Assembly (NCBI GenBank): GCA_013140985.1
Contig: JABFRU010000033.1
Coordinates: 1-40,750, forward strand
Direction: 5' to 3'
DNA length: 40,750 bases
Origin: Chitinophagaceae bacterium
GTDB lineage: Bacteria; Bacteroidota; Bacteroidia; Chitinophagales; Chitinophagaceae
The notes under the pieces were generated by a model. It was given only the letters and a program-made list of their open reading frames with translations. It was not told the origin of the DNA and ran no database searches. The translations under genes were made by a program, and so were the position numbers. Below, piece after piece: positions 9,134 to 17,929 of this stretch (position 1 is the first letter of the stretch; every line of letters starts with the position of its first letter).

Positions 9134-9181
9134 AGGTCTGTGTTTATGGTTATGCAGCAGCAGAAAGTTATGAAAGTTTTC

Positions 9182-9886
9182 TTACTTGCTGTCAAAAGTC
9201 ACACATTCCTTTAATTCTTTCTCCGTATAAGCAAGATCGTATTGCGTTAATATATCTTCCGGTACCCCATTCCATTGGGCAGGAACATTGCCGGCATAGC
9301 CAATGTCCTTAACACCGATCTCAGACGTATAGAAACCTGTAGCCGTTAAATTCCGCATCAAACTAAAGAAAGAAACTCCCTGCTGCATACCCGGTTTTAT
9401 CTTGCCTTTTTTTATTTCTTTTCCACTCTCATCTTTATAGCTTATTTCGGGATAAGCGATCTCATCCACCAGTGCGATCTGTTGCTCATGTGTGCAATCT
9501 TTAAATGATTTTTCATGACGTTTCAGGCATTGCATATCTAACCAGCGCAATCCCCCCCGCATGGGAGTTTGATGCGAAGGCATGTCTTTTACAATGAATT
9601 CAATGAAGTCCGGCACTTTGGCATCGGATGCGCTGCCACTAACATCATCTTTTGGGATAATGATATCAGCCAAAATAGTGATCGTTGCCATTTCATGTTC
9701 CGTAAAAAACTTTTCTTTGGCCAGCAATTCATTCTCATATTTCAACTCATCCGGGTTGCGGTCAATAGTAAATGTTGCCGGATTCCCCTGTGGTGTTTTT
9801 TTATCCTGTGTTTTACAACTGGCAATGGCGATCGGTGTGGCGATAGCGCCGGCGGCGATCAATTTTAAAGATTTTCGACGATCCAT
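9182..9886 (-). CDS. Gluconate 2-dehydrogenase subunit 3 family protein (Tat-exported small subunit)
   Basis: 234 residues. The N-terminus MDRRKSLKLIAAGAIA is a twin-arginine signal, and IASC (21-24) could be a lipobox, so a Tat lipoprotein is possible. The region from about residue 58 (FFTEHEMATITILADIIIP, then a VPDFIEFIVKD stretch) matches the subunit 3 family of gluconate 2-dehydrogenase and related FAD-dependent sugar dehydrogenases. In those complexes the small subunit helps the leaderless flavoprotein to fold and carries it through Tat. The GMC flavoprotein gene is immediately upstream on the same strand, 74 bases away. A symmetric heptamer repeat fills that gap and ends 6 bases before this ATG. 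Confidence 0.88.
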   Translation of the reverse strand: MDRRKSLKLIAAGAIATPIAIASCKTQDKKTPQGNPATFTIDRNPDELKYENELLAKEKFFTEHEMATITILADIIIPKDDVSGSASDAKVPDFIEFIVKDMPSHQTPMRGGLRWLDMQCLKRHEKSFKDCTHEQQIALVDEIAYPEISYKDESGKEIKKGKIKPGMQQGVSFFSLMRNLTATGFYTSEIGVKDIGYAGNVPAQWNGVPEDILTQYDLAYTEKELKECVTFDSK

Positions 9887-9892
9887 AAAAAA

Positions 9893-9954
9893 GTTTGATG
9901 TTTGATGTTTGACGTTTGATGTTAACCTCGAACATCAAACCCCGAACCTCAAAC
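9893..9954. repeat. Inverted heptamer array, element A (4+4 units, 6-base centre)
   Basis: Four tandem 7-base units of the form GTTTGAY (9893-9920) are followed by the palindrome GTTAAC (9921-9926). Four 7-base units in the opposite orientation come next, of the form NYCRAAC (9927-9954: CTCGAAC, ATCAAAC, CCCGAAC, CTCAAAC). The longest perfect pairing is GTTTGATGTT (9914-9923) with AACATCAAAC (9931-9940). The array occupies nearly the whole gap between the GMC gene and its small-subunit partner, so the shared transcript would fold into a hairpin just before the second start codon. Confidence 0.8.
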
Positions 9955-9960
9955 TGGTTT

Positions 9961-11709
9961 CTATAAGTTCTGTTTCTTCATCTCATCAACAATATATTCT
10001 GATGCCCGCATACTTAGCGCCAATATCGTCCAGGTGATATTTTTATCGGCTTGCGAAACAAATTGTCCGCCATCCACACAAAAAACATTTTTGCAATCAT
10101 GCGCCTGGCTCCATTTATTCAGGGCTGAGCTTTTTGCATCATTACCCATTCTTACTGTTCCGGCCTCATGGATGATCTCGCCGGGCTTGGCCAGGCCCCA
10201 TTGATTCTTTTCATCATCATCGCCGCCCCAGGTAATGATAGCACCCATGTTATGCATCACTTCTTTGAAAGTTTCTTTCATGTGTTTGGCCTGTTTTACC
10301 TCATGCTCACTCCATTTTACATTGAATTTTAAAACAGGTATGCCGAATTTGTCAACCATATTCGGATCTATCTCACAATAATTGCTTTCCAATGGTATCG
10401 CCTCACCACGACCAGCCATACCCACACCACAACCAAAAAAATGACGATAATCTTCTTTGAGTGAAGCGCCATAGCCACCCGGTTCTTTTTGTTTTCCTTT
10501 CACTACATATTTTCCATTGAGATTTTCAATACCCCAGCTAAATCCATACGATGGCTGACTCATGCCGCCCCAGTATTCGATATGATAACCTCTCGGGAAA
10601 TCCAGTTTTTTATTATCCAGCCACCAGGGAGAATAAATATGTGCACCACCTACGCCATCTTCGTTATACTTTTTTCTGTCAAAGAGTTGCGGCAAGATCC
10701 CACCCAATGCTGCGCCGGTAGAATCATGTAAATATTTTCCTACTACATCACTGCTGTTTGCCAGGCCATTGGGATGACGCTGCGATCTTGAATTCAATAG
10801 CAACCTTGCACTTTCGCAGGCACTTGCAGCAAGGATCACTACTTTACCTTCCACCTGGTATTCCATCATATCATCTTTGCTGATATAAGAAACACCGGTT
10901 GCCAGTCCTTCATTATTCGTCAACACTTCTCTTGCCATGGCATTCGATAGCACATCCACATTGCCTGTTGCGATAGCAGGATAAATTAAAACATTGGGAG
11001 AGGAGAAATCGGCTTTTGCCATGCTGCAATTGCGGTTACATTGTCCGCAGAAAAAACAAACTCCTCTTTCTGCATCATTCTCTATTTTTTCTGTCAAAAT
11101 AGAAAGTCGGGAAGGAATAACTTTTACCCCGGCCTGCGTTGCCGCATTTTTGATAAAGAGTTCATGCAGTCTCGGTTTGGGTGGTTTCAGAAAAAAGCCA
11201 TCGGGGTCATTTTCCAAACCTTCATTGGTACCGAATATGCCGATCATTTTATCTACCCTGTCATAATAAGGTTTGATATCGTCATAGCTGATCGGCCAGT
11301 CATCGCCAAGGCCATCAATACTTCTTCTTTTAAAATCTTTAGGACCAAAGCGCAATGAAATTCTTCCCCAATGATTCGTACGGCCACCGAGCATCCTTGC
11401 TCTCCACCATGCCCAATCGGTTCCTTTTTCTTTGGTGAATGGCTCTCCTTCAAGACTCCAGCCACCATAACAAGCATCAAAATCTCCGAAGGGACGAAGT
11501 TTGGTACTGGCGCCTCTTCGGGGAGATTCCCATGGATTTTTTAATTGGGTGATATTTTTTTGCGGGTCGTACATATATCCCGCCTCAATGATGCAAACTT
11601 TCAGGCCAGCTTTGGCCAATATATAGGCAGCCATACCGCCACCGGCACCCGAGCCAACGATCACCGCATCATATTTCTTTGGATTCTTTTTTATTTGTAC
11701 ATCTCCCAT
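9961..11709 (-). CDS. GMC-family FAD-dependent oxidoreductase (sugar/polyol dehydrogenase-like large subunit)
   Basis: 582 residues. The N-terminal FAD-binding motif is VIVGSGAGGG (16-25), with GGRTNHWGR at 108-116 and the C-terminal GMC signature around HEAGTVRMG and VDGGQFVSQADKN. There is no signal peptide, consistent with co-export by the Tat-signal partner downstream. Residues 218-228 read CFFCGQCNRNC, a Cx2Cx2Cx3C cluster. Bacterial FAD glucose dehydrogenase large subunits use a comparable Cys cluster to hold an iron-sulfur centre, so an Fe-S centre is likely here (inference). The substrate is unknown; gluconate, glucose, sorbose or polyols are all possible. No cytochrome c subunit is nearby, so the electron acceptor must be elsewhere. 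It is the first gene of a two-gene unit. Confidence 0.88.
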   Translation of the reverse strand: MGDVQIKKNPKKYDAVIVGSGAGGGMAAYILAKAGLKVCIIEAGYMYDPQKNITQLKNPWESPRRGASTKLRPFGDFDACYGGWSLEGEPFTKEKGTDWAWWRARMLGGRTNHWGRISLRFGPKDFKRRSIDGLGDDWPISYDDIKPYYDRVDKMIGIFGTNEGLENDPDGFFLKPPKPRLHELFIKNAATQAGVKVIPSRLSILTEKIENDAERGVCFFCGQCNRNCSMAKADFSSPNVLIYPAIATGNVDVLSNAMAREVLTNNEGLATGVSYISKDDMMEYQVEGKVVILAASACESARLLLNSRSQRHPNGLANSSDVVGKYLHDSTGAALGGILPQLFDRKKYNEDGVGGAHIYSPWWLDNKKLDFPRGYHIEYWGGMSQPSYGFSWGIENLNGKYVVKGKQKEPGGYGASLKEDYRHFFGCGVGMAGRGEAIPLESNYCEIDPNMVDKFGIPVLKFNVKWSEHEVKQAKHMKETFKEVMHNMGAIITWGGDDDEKNQWGLAKPGEIIHEAGTVRMGNDAKSSALNKWSQAHDCKNVFCVDGGQFVSQADKNITWTILALSMRASEYIVDEMKKQNL

Positions 11710-11784
11710 ACAGCAGTTTTAGGATTGATGCAACAATTTACCGGGATTTTTTTTAATGGGTGGGTTTCTTATTAATATTTCTGC

Positions 11785-11847
11785 ACACAGGGGGCACGGA
11801 GTACACGGAGATATTTGAGTTCCCTGTGCTCTCTGTGTACTCTGTGT
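11785..11847. repeat. Inverted nonamer array, element D (3+3 units, 9-base centre)
   Basis: Three tandem 9-base units (ACACAGGGG, GCACGGAGT, ACACGGAGA; 11785-11811), a 9-base centre (11812-11820), then three 9-base units in inverted orientation (11821-11847). CACGGAGTACACGGAG (11795-11810) faces CTCTGTGTACTCTGTG (11831-11846); the two differences from perfect complementarity become G-U pairs in RNA. It lies in the divergent region between the GMC gene and the pullulanase gene. Confidence 0.8.
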
Positions 11848-11856
11848 GATTGTATT

Positions 11857-11864
11857 TATCTTTA
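11857..11864 (+). promoter_or_regulatory. Possible promoter -7 element for pullulanase
   Basis: TATCTTTA matches 7 of 8 positions of the Bacteroidota TAnnTTTG element, 20 bases before the ATG at 11885 and just after element D. No clear upstream TTG box. Confidence 0.35.
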
Positions 11865-11884
11865 GACCTTCAACTATTTCATCC

Positions 11885-13855
11885 ATGAAGAAAGGATTTA
11901 TGCTGCTGAGTTTTATACTACAGTTGTTTGCAGGCAAAGCACAGAAGACGGATTATAGTAAGTATCCTGTTTATACCGGTAATGACCTCGGGTTGACCTA
12001 TTCAAAAACCAGATCTGTCTTTAAGATCTGGGCACCTACTGCTGAAGAAGTTGAGTTGAAAATATATCCGGAAAATTCAGAAAGTATGGGACGAAAGGAA
12101 ATCATGCAAAAAAGTAATAATGGGACATGGATCGCAACAATTATGGGAGATTACAAAGAAAGCATGTATACTTTTAGTGTAAAGATCAACGGGAAATGGT
12201 TGGATAATGTTCCTGATCCTTATGCAAAAGCCGTCGGCATCAATGGCAAAAGGGCAATGGTGATCGATTTGAAAGAAACAAATCCTCCGGGATGGTCAAC
12301 CGATAAAAGCCCTGCTTTCAAAAACCCAACCGATGCGATCATATATGAATTGCATGTAAGAGATGCAAGCATAGCTGCTAATTCAGGAATAAAGAACAAA
12401 GGGAAGTTTATTGGACTGGCTGAGAAAGGAACCAAGAATACGACTGGCTTATCAACGGGACTTGATCATTTAAAAGAATTGGGAGTTACACATATTCATT
12501 TACTGCCATCTTATGATTATAATTCAGTGGATGAAACCAAACCGGATGCAAAATATAACTGGGGCTATGATCCGCTGAACTATAATGTGCCCGAAGGCTC
12601 TTATTCCACCAATGCATATGATGGGGTAACAAGGATCAAAGAATTCAAACAGCTCATTCAAACATTTCATCAGAACGGATTGAGAGTGGTGATGGATGTG
12701 GTGTATAATCATACGGCGCTGACAGAAAATTCCAATTTTAATCAACTCGTTCCCGGTTATTATTACCGGCAAACAAAAGATGGAAAATTTTCCAATGCCA
12801 CTGCCTGCGGTAATGAAACAGCGAGTGAAAGACCGATGTTCAGAAAATTCATGCTCGAGTCAATGATGTATTGGGTAAAGGAATATCATATTGATGGGTT
12901 CCGTGTTGACCTGATGGGCGTGCATGATATTGAAACGATGAACCTCATTTCCCGGGAGCTGCACAAAATAAAACCCGATATATTATTATATGGTGAAGGA
13001 TGGACAGCCGGGGCATCGCCATTGCCCGATTCAGTAAGAGCATTAAAGGCGAATGCTTATAAACTCGATCGTATCGCTGTCTTCAGTGATGATATAAGAG
13101 ATGGAATAAAAGGTCATGTGTTCACCCATGATGCAAAAGGTTTTGCTACCGGGCAAACCGGAACGGAAGAAAGCATAAAGTTTGGTATTGTTGCTTCTGT
13201 CAAACATCCGCAGGTGGATTACAGCAAAGTAAATTATTCCAAAGCGCCGTATGCTGCCCAGCCTTATCATACCGTTACTTATTGTGAGTGCCACGATAAT
13301 CATTGTCTCAAAGACCGCATTGATCTTTCTGCAAAAGATGCCAGCGAAGCAGATAAAAGAAAAATGTATAAACTGGCATTATCCATTGTGCTTACATCCC
13401 AGGGAATAAGTTTTCTTCATGCAGGTACAGAATTCATGCGAAACAAAAAAGGAGTGGAGAATAGTTTTGAATCACCCGATAGTATCAATGCTATTGATTG
13501 GGACCTGAAATCTGCCAATAAAGATGTATTTGATTATGTAAAAGCATTGATCAGCATACGTAAACAACATCCTGCATTCAGAATGATGGATGCAAGGCAA
13601 GTCGCTGCCAATATTGTTTTTGATGCACAAACTGTTCCGGGTGTTGTCACTTATACTATCAATGGTGCTGTAGTAAATGATAAATGGAAGAAAATAAAAA
13701 TTTGTTTGAATGGAACTGCGGAACAGCAAATGGTAGAGTTAGGTCCGAAAGAATGGAAGACTGCTGTGCTAAACAATCAGGCATTTACCAATGTGCCGGT
13801 TTCAGGAAAGTTCCAGGTATGGCCTTATAGCTGTTCCATTTTTTACCAGGAATGA
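11885..13855 (+). CDS. pulA: Secreted type I pullulanase (CBM48 + GH13)
   Basis: 656 residues from the ATG at 11885. An upstream in-frame ATG at 11846 adds 13 residues and would bury the signal peptide, so I reject it. Signal peptide about 1-19. An N-terminal beta-sandwich (about 30-130, SVFKIWAPTAEEVELKIY) is CBM48-like. The GH13 barrel carries YNWGYDP (224-230), the signature of type I pullulanases. It also has DVVYNH (271-276), the nucleophile Asp342 in GFRVDLMG, the acid/base Glu371 in LLYGEGW, and Asp471 in HDNH. It should cut alpha-1,6 branches of pullulan, glycogen or starch limit dextrins in the periplasm or outside. It stands alone with no SusCD genes nearby, and ends directly against the next gene on the opposite strand. 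Confidence 0.93.
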   Translation: MKKGFMLLSFILQLFAGKAQKTDYSKYPVYTGNDLGLTYSKTRSVFKIWAPTAEEVELKIYPENSESMGRKEIMQKSNNGTWIATIMGDYKESMYTFSVKINGKWLDNVPDPYAKAVGINGKRAMVIDLKETNPPGWSTDKSPAFKNPTDAIIYELHVRDASIAANSGIKNKGKFIGLAEKGTKNTTGLSTGLDHLKELGVTHIHLLPSYDYNSVDETKPDAKYNWGYDPLNYNVPEGSYSTNAYDGVTRIKEFKQLIQTFHQNGLRVVMDVVYNHTALTENSNFNQLVPGYYYRQTKDGKFSNATACGNETASERPMFRKFMLESMMYWVKEYHIDGFRVDLMGVHDIETMNLISRELHKIKPDILLYGEGWTAGASPLPDSVRALKANAYKLDRIAVFSDDIRDGIKGHVFTHDAKGFATGQTGTEESIKFGIVASVKHPQVDYSKVNYSKAPYAAQPYHTVTYCECHDNHCLKDRIDLSAKDASEADKRKMYKLALSIVLTSQGISFLHAGTEFMRNKKGVENSFESPDSINAIDWDLKSANKDVFDYVKALISIRKQHPAFRMMDARQVAANIVFDAQTVPGVVTYTINGAVVNDKWKKIKICLNGTAEQQMVELGPKEWKTAVLNNQAFTNVPVSGKFQVWPYSCSIFYQE

Positions 13856-14116
13856 TCAGCCGGTCTTTCCCTCATCAACTCTTTTTCCGATAAAATAGCC
13901 GGTAGCTGTTCCGACTATTGTTCCAACAGCTATCCATACTGCCGAGCCTGAAGCAAAAAAACCTATTGCAAAACCTACTACAAAACCGGCAATGGCAAAC
14001 ATCCACCTGCCGCTGACCTTGTTTCTTGCTGCAGAAGCTGCAACATGGGAATCATGAGAGCTTTTGAATTGCCTGAGATGTTGCTTATGTTTTTTGCGGT
14101 GATGTGAACGGGCCAT
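13856..14116 (-). CDS. Small glycine-zipper membrane protein, unknown function
   Basis: 86 residues from the ATG at 14116. A longer frame starting at 14209 has an unlikely Phe/Cys-rich beginning. The first 40 residues are strongly basic (MARSHHRKKHKQHLRQFKSSH). Two hydrophobic segments with GxxxG spacing follow (about residues 44-60 and 62-77). The short tail GKRVDEGKTG is charged. The layout suits a small inner-membrane protein with two helices packed through glycine zippers. It converges on the pullulanase gene with no space between the two stop codons. Confidence 0.6.
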   Translation of the reverse strand: MARSHHRKKHKQHLRQFKSSHDSHVAASAARNKVSGRWMFAIAGFVVGFAIGFFASGSAVWIAVGTIVGTATGYFIGKRVDEGKTG

Positions 14117-14312
14117 GACTTTTTGTTTGAGAAGGTAAGAAGAATTGGGGATTTTATAAAAACAAATGCAGAAGCCTGTGGCTTGGTGGAAGAATACAAA
14201 ATCCGGCAACAGAAGATGACCTGTCTAAAAAATATACTGTCTTTTTGATTACAAGCTGATTCGTTGCGTTGACCTATTTCTGTAATATGTTTTATACACA
14301 AAAAAAATATAC

Positions 14313-14786
14313 ATGAAAAACAAAATCATCCTTGTCGGCTTCTTTGCATTATCACTACTTTCCTGCAGCAAATCTGATGATGATGCCAGTAGCAGTGGTA
14401 ATATAACGGTTATCCCGGCTTCTGCAGTACCTGCAACTATTATGACCACTTTTAACAACAACTTTCCCGGAGCCAGCCAGGTGGAATGGCAGCGCAATGG
14501 CAGCAACAACAGTGTTGGCAGTGACTTCAACCAGAACAGTCAACGTCACCATGCCGGTTTTGATGACAGTGGCCATCAATCATCTCATTCTATCATTTGC
14601 CTGGAAGCGCCTGTACCACAGGTAGTGCTGGATGCATTCCGTTCTAATTTTCCCACAGACAGTGTTTATGAATGGAAATTAAGAAACGACGGCACATGGA
14701 GAGCTCATATAATGAGGGGCAGTATAAAATATGAAGCTACTTTCAGTGCTTCAGGTTCATTGATCAAATTTGAACGGTCAAAATAA
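14313..14786 (+). CDS. PepSY-like (beta-lactamase-inhibitor-like) lipoprotein
   Basis: 157 residues. The lipoprotein signal ends in LLSC (Cys18), followed by SKSDDDAS. This acidic stretch resembles the Bacteroidota lipoprotein export signal, so surface exposure is possible. Two related units follow: VPATIMTTFNNNFPGASQVEW (about 40-60) and VPQVVLDAFRSNFPTDSVYEW (about 101-121). Each has a helix, then a Trp and a beta hairpin, the pattern of the PepSY-like/BLIP-like family found in Bacteroidota lipoproteins. The first unit lacks most of its hairpin and has instead an Asn/Ser/His-rich stretch (62-90). Ligand unknown. A strong terminator follows. Confidence 0.75.
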   Translation: MKNKIILVGFFALSLLSCSKSDDDASSSGNITVIPASAVPATIMTTFNNNFPGASQVEWQRNGSNNSVGSDFNQNSQRHHAGFDDSGHQSSHSIICLEAPVPQVVLDAFRSNFPTDSVYEWKLRNDGTWRAHIMRGSIKYEATFSASGSLIKFERSK

Positions 14787-14803
14787 TCAAAAGATATTCC
14801 TGT

Positions 14804-14840
14804 AAAACCGTTTCGTTGCGGCGAAACGGTTTTCTTATTT
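14804..14840. terminator. Bidirectional terminator
   Basis: Perfect 12-bp stem (AAAACCGTTTCG at 14804-14815, complement at 14822-14833) with a 6-base loop. It separates the plus-strand lipoprotein gene from the minus-strand gene whose stop codon is at 14835. Confidence 0.92.
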
Positions 14841-15830
14841 ACTATTCACTGCCGCTGAATATGGATTGATTGTTACACTAACAGAAAAACTTCCATTTTT
14901 CAGTGATTGGATATTCCGGGTGATCTCAAATATACCTGAAGGCGCATCTGTTTTGGGAACAATAGTTATTTGATGTGTATTGCCACCTTCAAGAGTGATG
15001 ACAGAAGGACTTGTATTGGTAATGGTAACAGGAATTTTTTCTTCCAGCCCTTCCAGTCCACTTATTTTGATATGAACCAGGGTTTTTTCGCCACGACGAA
15101 GGTTGGTTTTATCAGCTGTCAGATCCAGTTTTAATATATTGACTGGTGATGTTTGTGTGGTTCCCTTCTCTTTACATTCTATTGTTACCTTACCGGTGAA
15201 TTTCTCCGGTGATTTAAAAAACAATTGAGAAGTTGATTCAGCAAGCAATTCGGTTTTTTCTCCGTTGATCATTACAGAAGTATTGCTGATATTCCCGTCA
15301 AAACTTCCTGTTATCGTAGCCGCATCGCCGGATACAGCATATGGTGGAATAGTAAAACTATTTTTGACTATGTAAGCATTTGTTATGCTAAGCTGACCGG
15401 TTTTTACTGTTTCCCCCGTACTGTTCTTTAGTTGCAATACTGTTGTGCCGTTGCCGGAAGTTGCGGGTAATTGTAATTGAAAAGAACCTCTTTGCAGGGG
15501 AATATTCAACTCCCCAAGGCTTAGGTGATAGGATTGCAATACAGTTAAATTTCTGCTGCTGTCTTTTGATAACCTGCCGCCGGGTTCCAAATATACAGTG
15601 CCTGATACAACAGCTCCTGGTGAAAGCGGAGGCAAATAGACAGTGATCTTTCCTTCTTTGGTATCAAAAGTTTGAATGATGAGCCGGTCGTTTTGTTTTT
15701 CTGTATTTATATTTCCCAATACTTTGGCTTCAACACTTGCCAAATTGATATTATCCCATAGCGACTGTGCCTGCATCCTGCTAAGCGGGAGCAGAAAAAC
15801 AACTACAAATATTTTTACGGTCATTCTCAT
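14835..15830 (-). CDS. Secreted beta-rich protein, second gene of a coupled pair; unknown function
   Basis: 331 residues with a signal peptide 1-22 (ending MQAQ). The rest is almost all beta-strand in pattern. A stretch around 68-84 (LPPLSPGAVVSGTVYLEP) precedes an Ig-like domain at about 150-215 (ITGSFDGNISNTSVMINGEK). A second Ig/CARDB-like domain sits at about 235-325 (LTADKTNLRRGEKTLVHIKI). It has no catalytic motif I recognise. Its start codon overlaps the stop of the upstream 651-residue gene (TAATG), so the two proteins are translated together and probably act together at the cell surface or in the periplasm. Confidence 0.7.
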   Translation of the reverse strand: MRMTVKIFVVVFLLPLSRMQAQSLWDNINLASVEAKVLGNINTEKQNDRLIIQTFDTKEGKITVYLPPLSPGAVVSGTVYLEPGGRLSKDSSRNLTVLQSYHLSLGELNIPLQRGSFQLQLPATSGNGTTVLQLKNSTGETVKTGQLSITNAYIVKNSFTIPPYAVSGDAATITGSFDGNISNTSVMINGEKTELLAESTSQLFFKSPEKFTGKVTIECKEKGTTQTSPVNILKLDLTADKTNLRRGEKTLVHIKISGLEGLEEKIPVTITNTSPSVITLEGGNTHQITIVPKTDAPSGIFEITRNIQSLKNGSFSVSVTINPYSAAVNSK

Positions 15831-17785
15831 TAGTTCATTGCATTAACTACCGGTATCATTTTCTCCATCACATTATCAAGAAGTTTGAAATCGCCTTTTG
15901 CTGCACATTCCCCGGCGGCTTTCTGCAAAGCTTCCAACTGTGCCATCAAAGGCGCATTCTTTGGATTGTTCATAAGTACAGCAACCTGGTTTAATATTTT
16001 AGCCAGGTAGTTACGCAACGCCTGCTGGTAAGCGGGGCCCTGGTTATGTTCATCTGCCCTTGCCAGGTGCGATAATATGAGCATGGCATTTACCCAGCCC
16101 TGTCCATTGGTAGCAGCAGGAAGTCCATTTGCCATTGCTGTTAATTGCCCCGGCGACAAATAAGGTGGTGCAGAGAATTCATGCATCTTGCCATCACAAA
16201 ACATGCTTACATCGAATACACATTTTTCTTTATCAATACTGATGAATACGGACATTTCTTTACCATTCACCTGTTTGGAAAAGCTGAAACCATAATATCT
16301 TGACATATTGGGGTCAGTAGAAACACCGCCCATGCCGATGCTCCGGGTGCTGTGGAATTCTGAAAGGTTTCCTTTGCTTAAACCAGACTGTGCCATAGTG
16401 ATGAGTTCAGAGAAAACCTGGTCATCACTGAGGTTGCAGAAAATGACTTCGAGATTAAAACCAAAATCGAATGATTGGTAACCACAATCTTTGGATTCAA
16501 ACCAAAAAGTGTTATCACTGATCTGTGCATAGCCATCTTTAAAACCAAACCTCAATAGCCCATTGTTTTTTCTCCGGATACTGTCGCAGCAATTATTTTT
16601 TTCAGTGAAATGAATGATCCTTTTTTCAACACCTTTGCCGCAGGGTTTATTTGCACATTCACATTCATATTCTGCTTCAAATTCCATGTAACCAGGATCC
16701 CGCATATTGACCTCCAGCGGCCGTTGCCACCATAGCGAGCCGGAATGAGAGTAATATTTATAATGTGGAGTATATCTTATTTTCACAAACGTATTAGGCT
16801 TGCATTCATCCGGGCAGTTACACCTGATGACCGGCGGTTCAAATGTCAGCATATTGGCCATCCAGGGGACCGAGTCTTTTGTAATTTCTTTTCCTGTTTC
16901 TTTATCTATGATACGCATAGGCGTCACTACTTCACATTTGGTGCAGTCGCAGGGTTTTACATCAGGGCCGCTAACGGTTGGTGTAAATGGTTTGTCCTCA
17001 GGTTTTGAAGGGACATTCAATACTTTGGCCTCTGTTCCTACTGCCTGGAAAGTATTCCAGAAATCATCGATGCCTTTATCAATTTTTTCTTTTTGTTCCT
17101 TGGGAAGAGTGATGGGTTTTATGTTATTCTTTTCTTCAAACTGCTCATAGGTTCGTGTAATAAATTGTTCTTTGGTATAAGGTTTCTTTCTTAATTCAGA
17201 AGTATATATCCAGAATGTTTGTTGTATCACAGCTTCTCTTTCTTTTTCCGGTGATCCTGAAAAGGGGGTAGTGATCTTTCCCTCGGTTTTTAATTTATCA
17301 TACCGATCGCTTATCCCATTCAATGCCTGCAGCAGATAAGGCGCCATCTCGGCCGGTTTTGTATCGGGATCAAGCCTTAGCTGAAACGGCGGAGGTTGCC
17401 CGCCGGTATTTTCATCTATTTTGATCCATTCAGTGATCGGTTTGAAATTAGTTTTTTCATCAACAGGTGGCTTAGTGATGTCGGCGCAAAAACCCTGCAG
17501 GTTTATTTTAATGGTTTGGCCCGCCGGAACCGTTACCGGTTGTTTTAAAGTTATATACGGCTGGTACTGGCCGCCTGATGGTATAAAGTAAGGACCTAAT
17601 GAAACTTTCACTTCCCTGTCCGAAGGATTATAAATGGTCATTGCAACAATATCCCCGGTTGTTTTGCCGGTGCCGGTAGCGGTGATGGTCATCGCCCCGA
17701 TTTGTGCCCTGACAAATGTTGATGACAGCAGGCAGGCTATGGATAAAAAAATAGGTATCCTGCTCTTGAGAAATAAATTTTTCAT
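15830..17785 (-). CDS. Large secreted Cys-rich protein, first gene of a coupled pair; unknown function
   Basis: 651 residues from the ATG at 17785. A more upstream ATG at 17821 adds 12 residues before the signal peptide. Signal peptide about 1-28 (ending FVRAQ). An N-terminal beta domain (about 29-105, YNPSDREVKVSLG then LQGFCAD) is followed by a charged helical region (145-250). Four short Cys clusters come next: CDCTKC (279-284), CNCPDEC (322-328), CECANKPC (375-382) and CC (399-400). The C-terminal 150 residues are helical. The clusters could bind metal or form disulfides; export favours disulfides. I recognise no family. It is coupled to the 331-residue gene by a TAATG overlap. Confidence 0.7.
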   Translation of the reverse strand: MKNLFLKSRIPIFLSIACLLSSTFVRAQIGAMTITATGTGKTTGDIVAMTIYNPSDREVKVSLGPYFIPSGGQYQPYITLKQPVTVPAGQTIKINLQGFCADITKPPVDEKTNFKPITEWIKIDENTGGQPPPFQLRLDPDTKPAEMAPYLLQALNGISDRYDKLKTEGKITTPFSGSPEKEREAVIQQTFWIYTSELRKKPYTKEQFITRTYEQFEEKNNIKPITLPKEQKEKIDKGIDDFWNTFQAVGTEAKVLNVPSKPEDKPFTPTVSGPDVKPCDCTKCEVVTPMRIIDKETGKEITKDSVPWMANMLTFEPPVIRCNCPDECKPNTFVKIRYTPHYKYYSHSGSLWWQRPLEVNMRDPGYMEFEAEYECECANKPCGKGVEKRIIHFTEKNNCCDSIRRKNNGLLRFGFKDGYAQISDNTFWFESKDCGYQSFDFGFNLEVIFCNLSDDQVFSELITMAQSGLSKGNLSEFHSTRSIGMGGVSTDPNMSRYYGFSFSKQVNGKEMSVFISIDKEKCVFDVSMFCDGKMHEFSAPPYLSPGQLTAMANGLPAATNGQGWVNAMLILSHLARADEHNQGPAYQQALRNYLAKILNQVAVLMNNPKNAPLMAQLEALQKAAGECAAKGDFKLLDNVMEKMIPVVNAMN

Positions 17786-17929
17786 TGCGGTGGTATTTGA
17801 ATGAAAAAATAAAAGCAGCATCCAGTGGGTGGGGAAGACTCTAAAGTTAGATTGTTTTTAGAATATGGGTATTAAATAAAAATGAACAAAACACATGGAT
17901 AAGAATTCAGCAGTTGCCGGCTGGCAGGT

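Noticed and set aside
9893-9954. Short direct repeats that might be a CRISPR array
   Set aside because: Units are 7 bases with no spacers and invert at the centre; no cas genes in the window.
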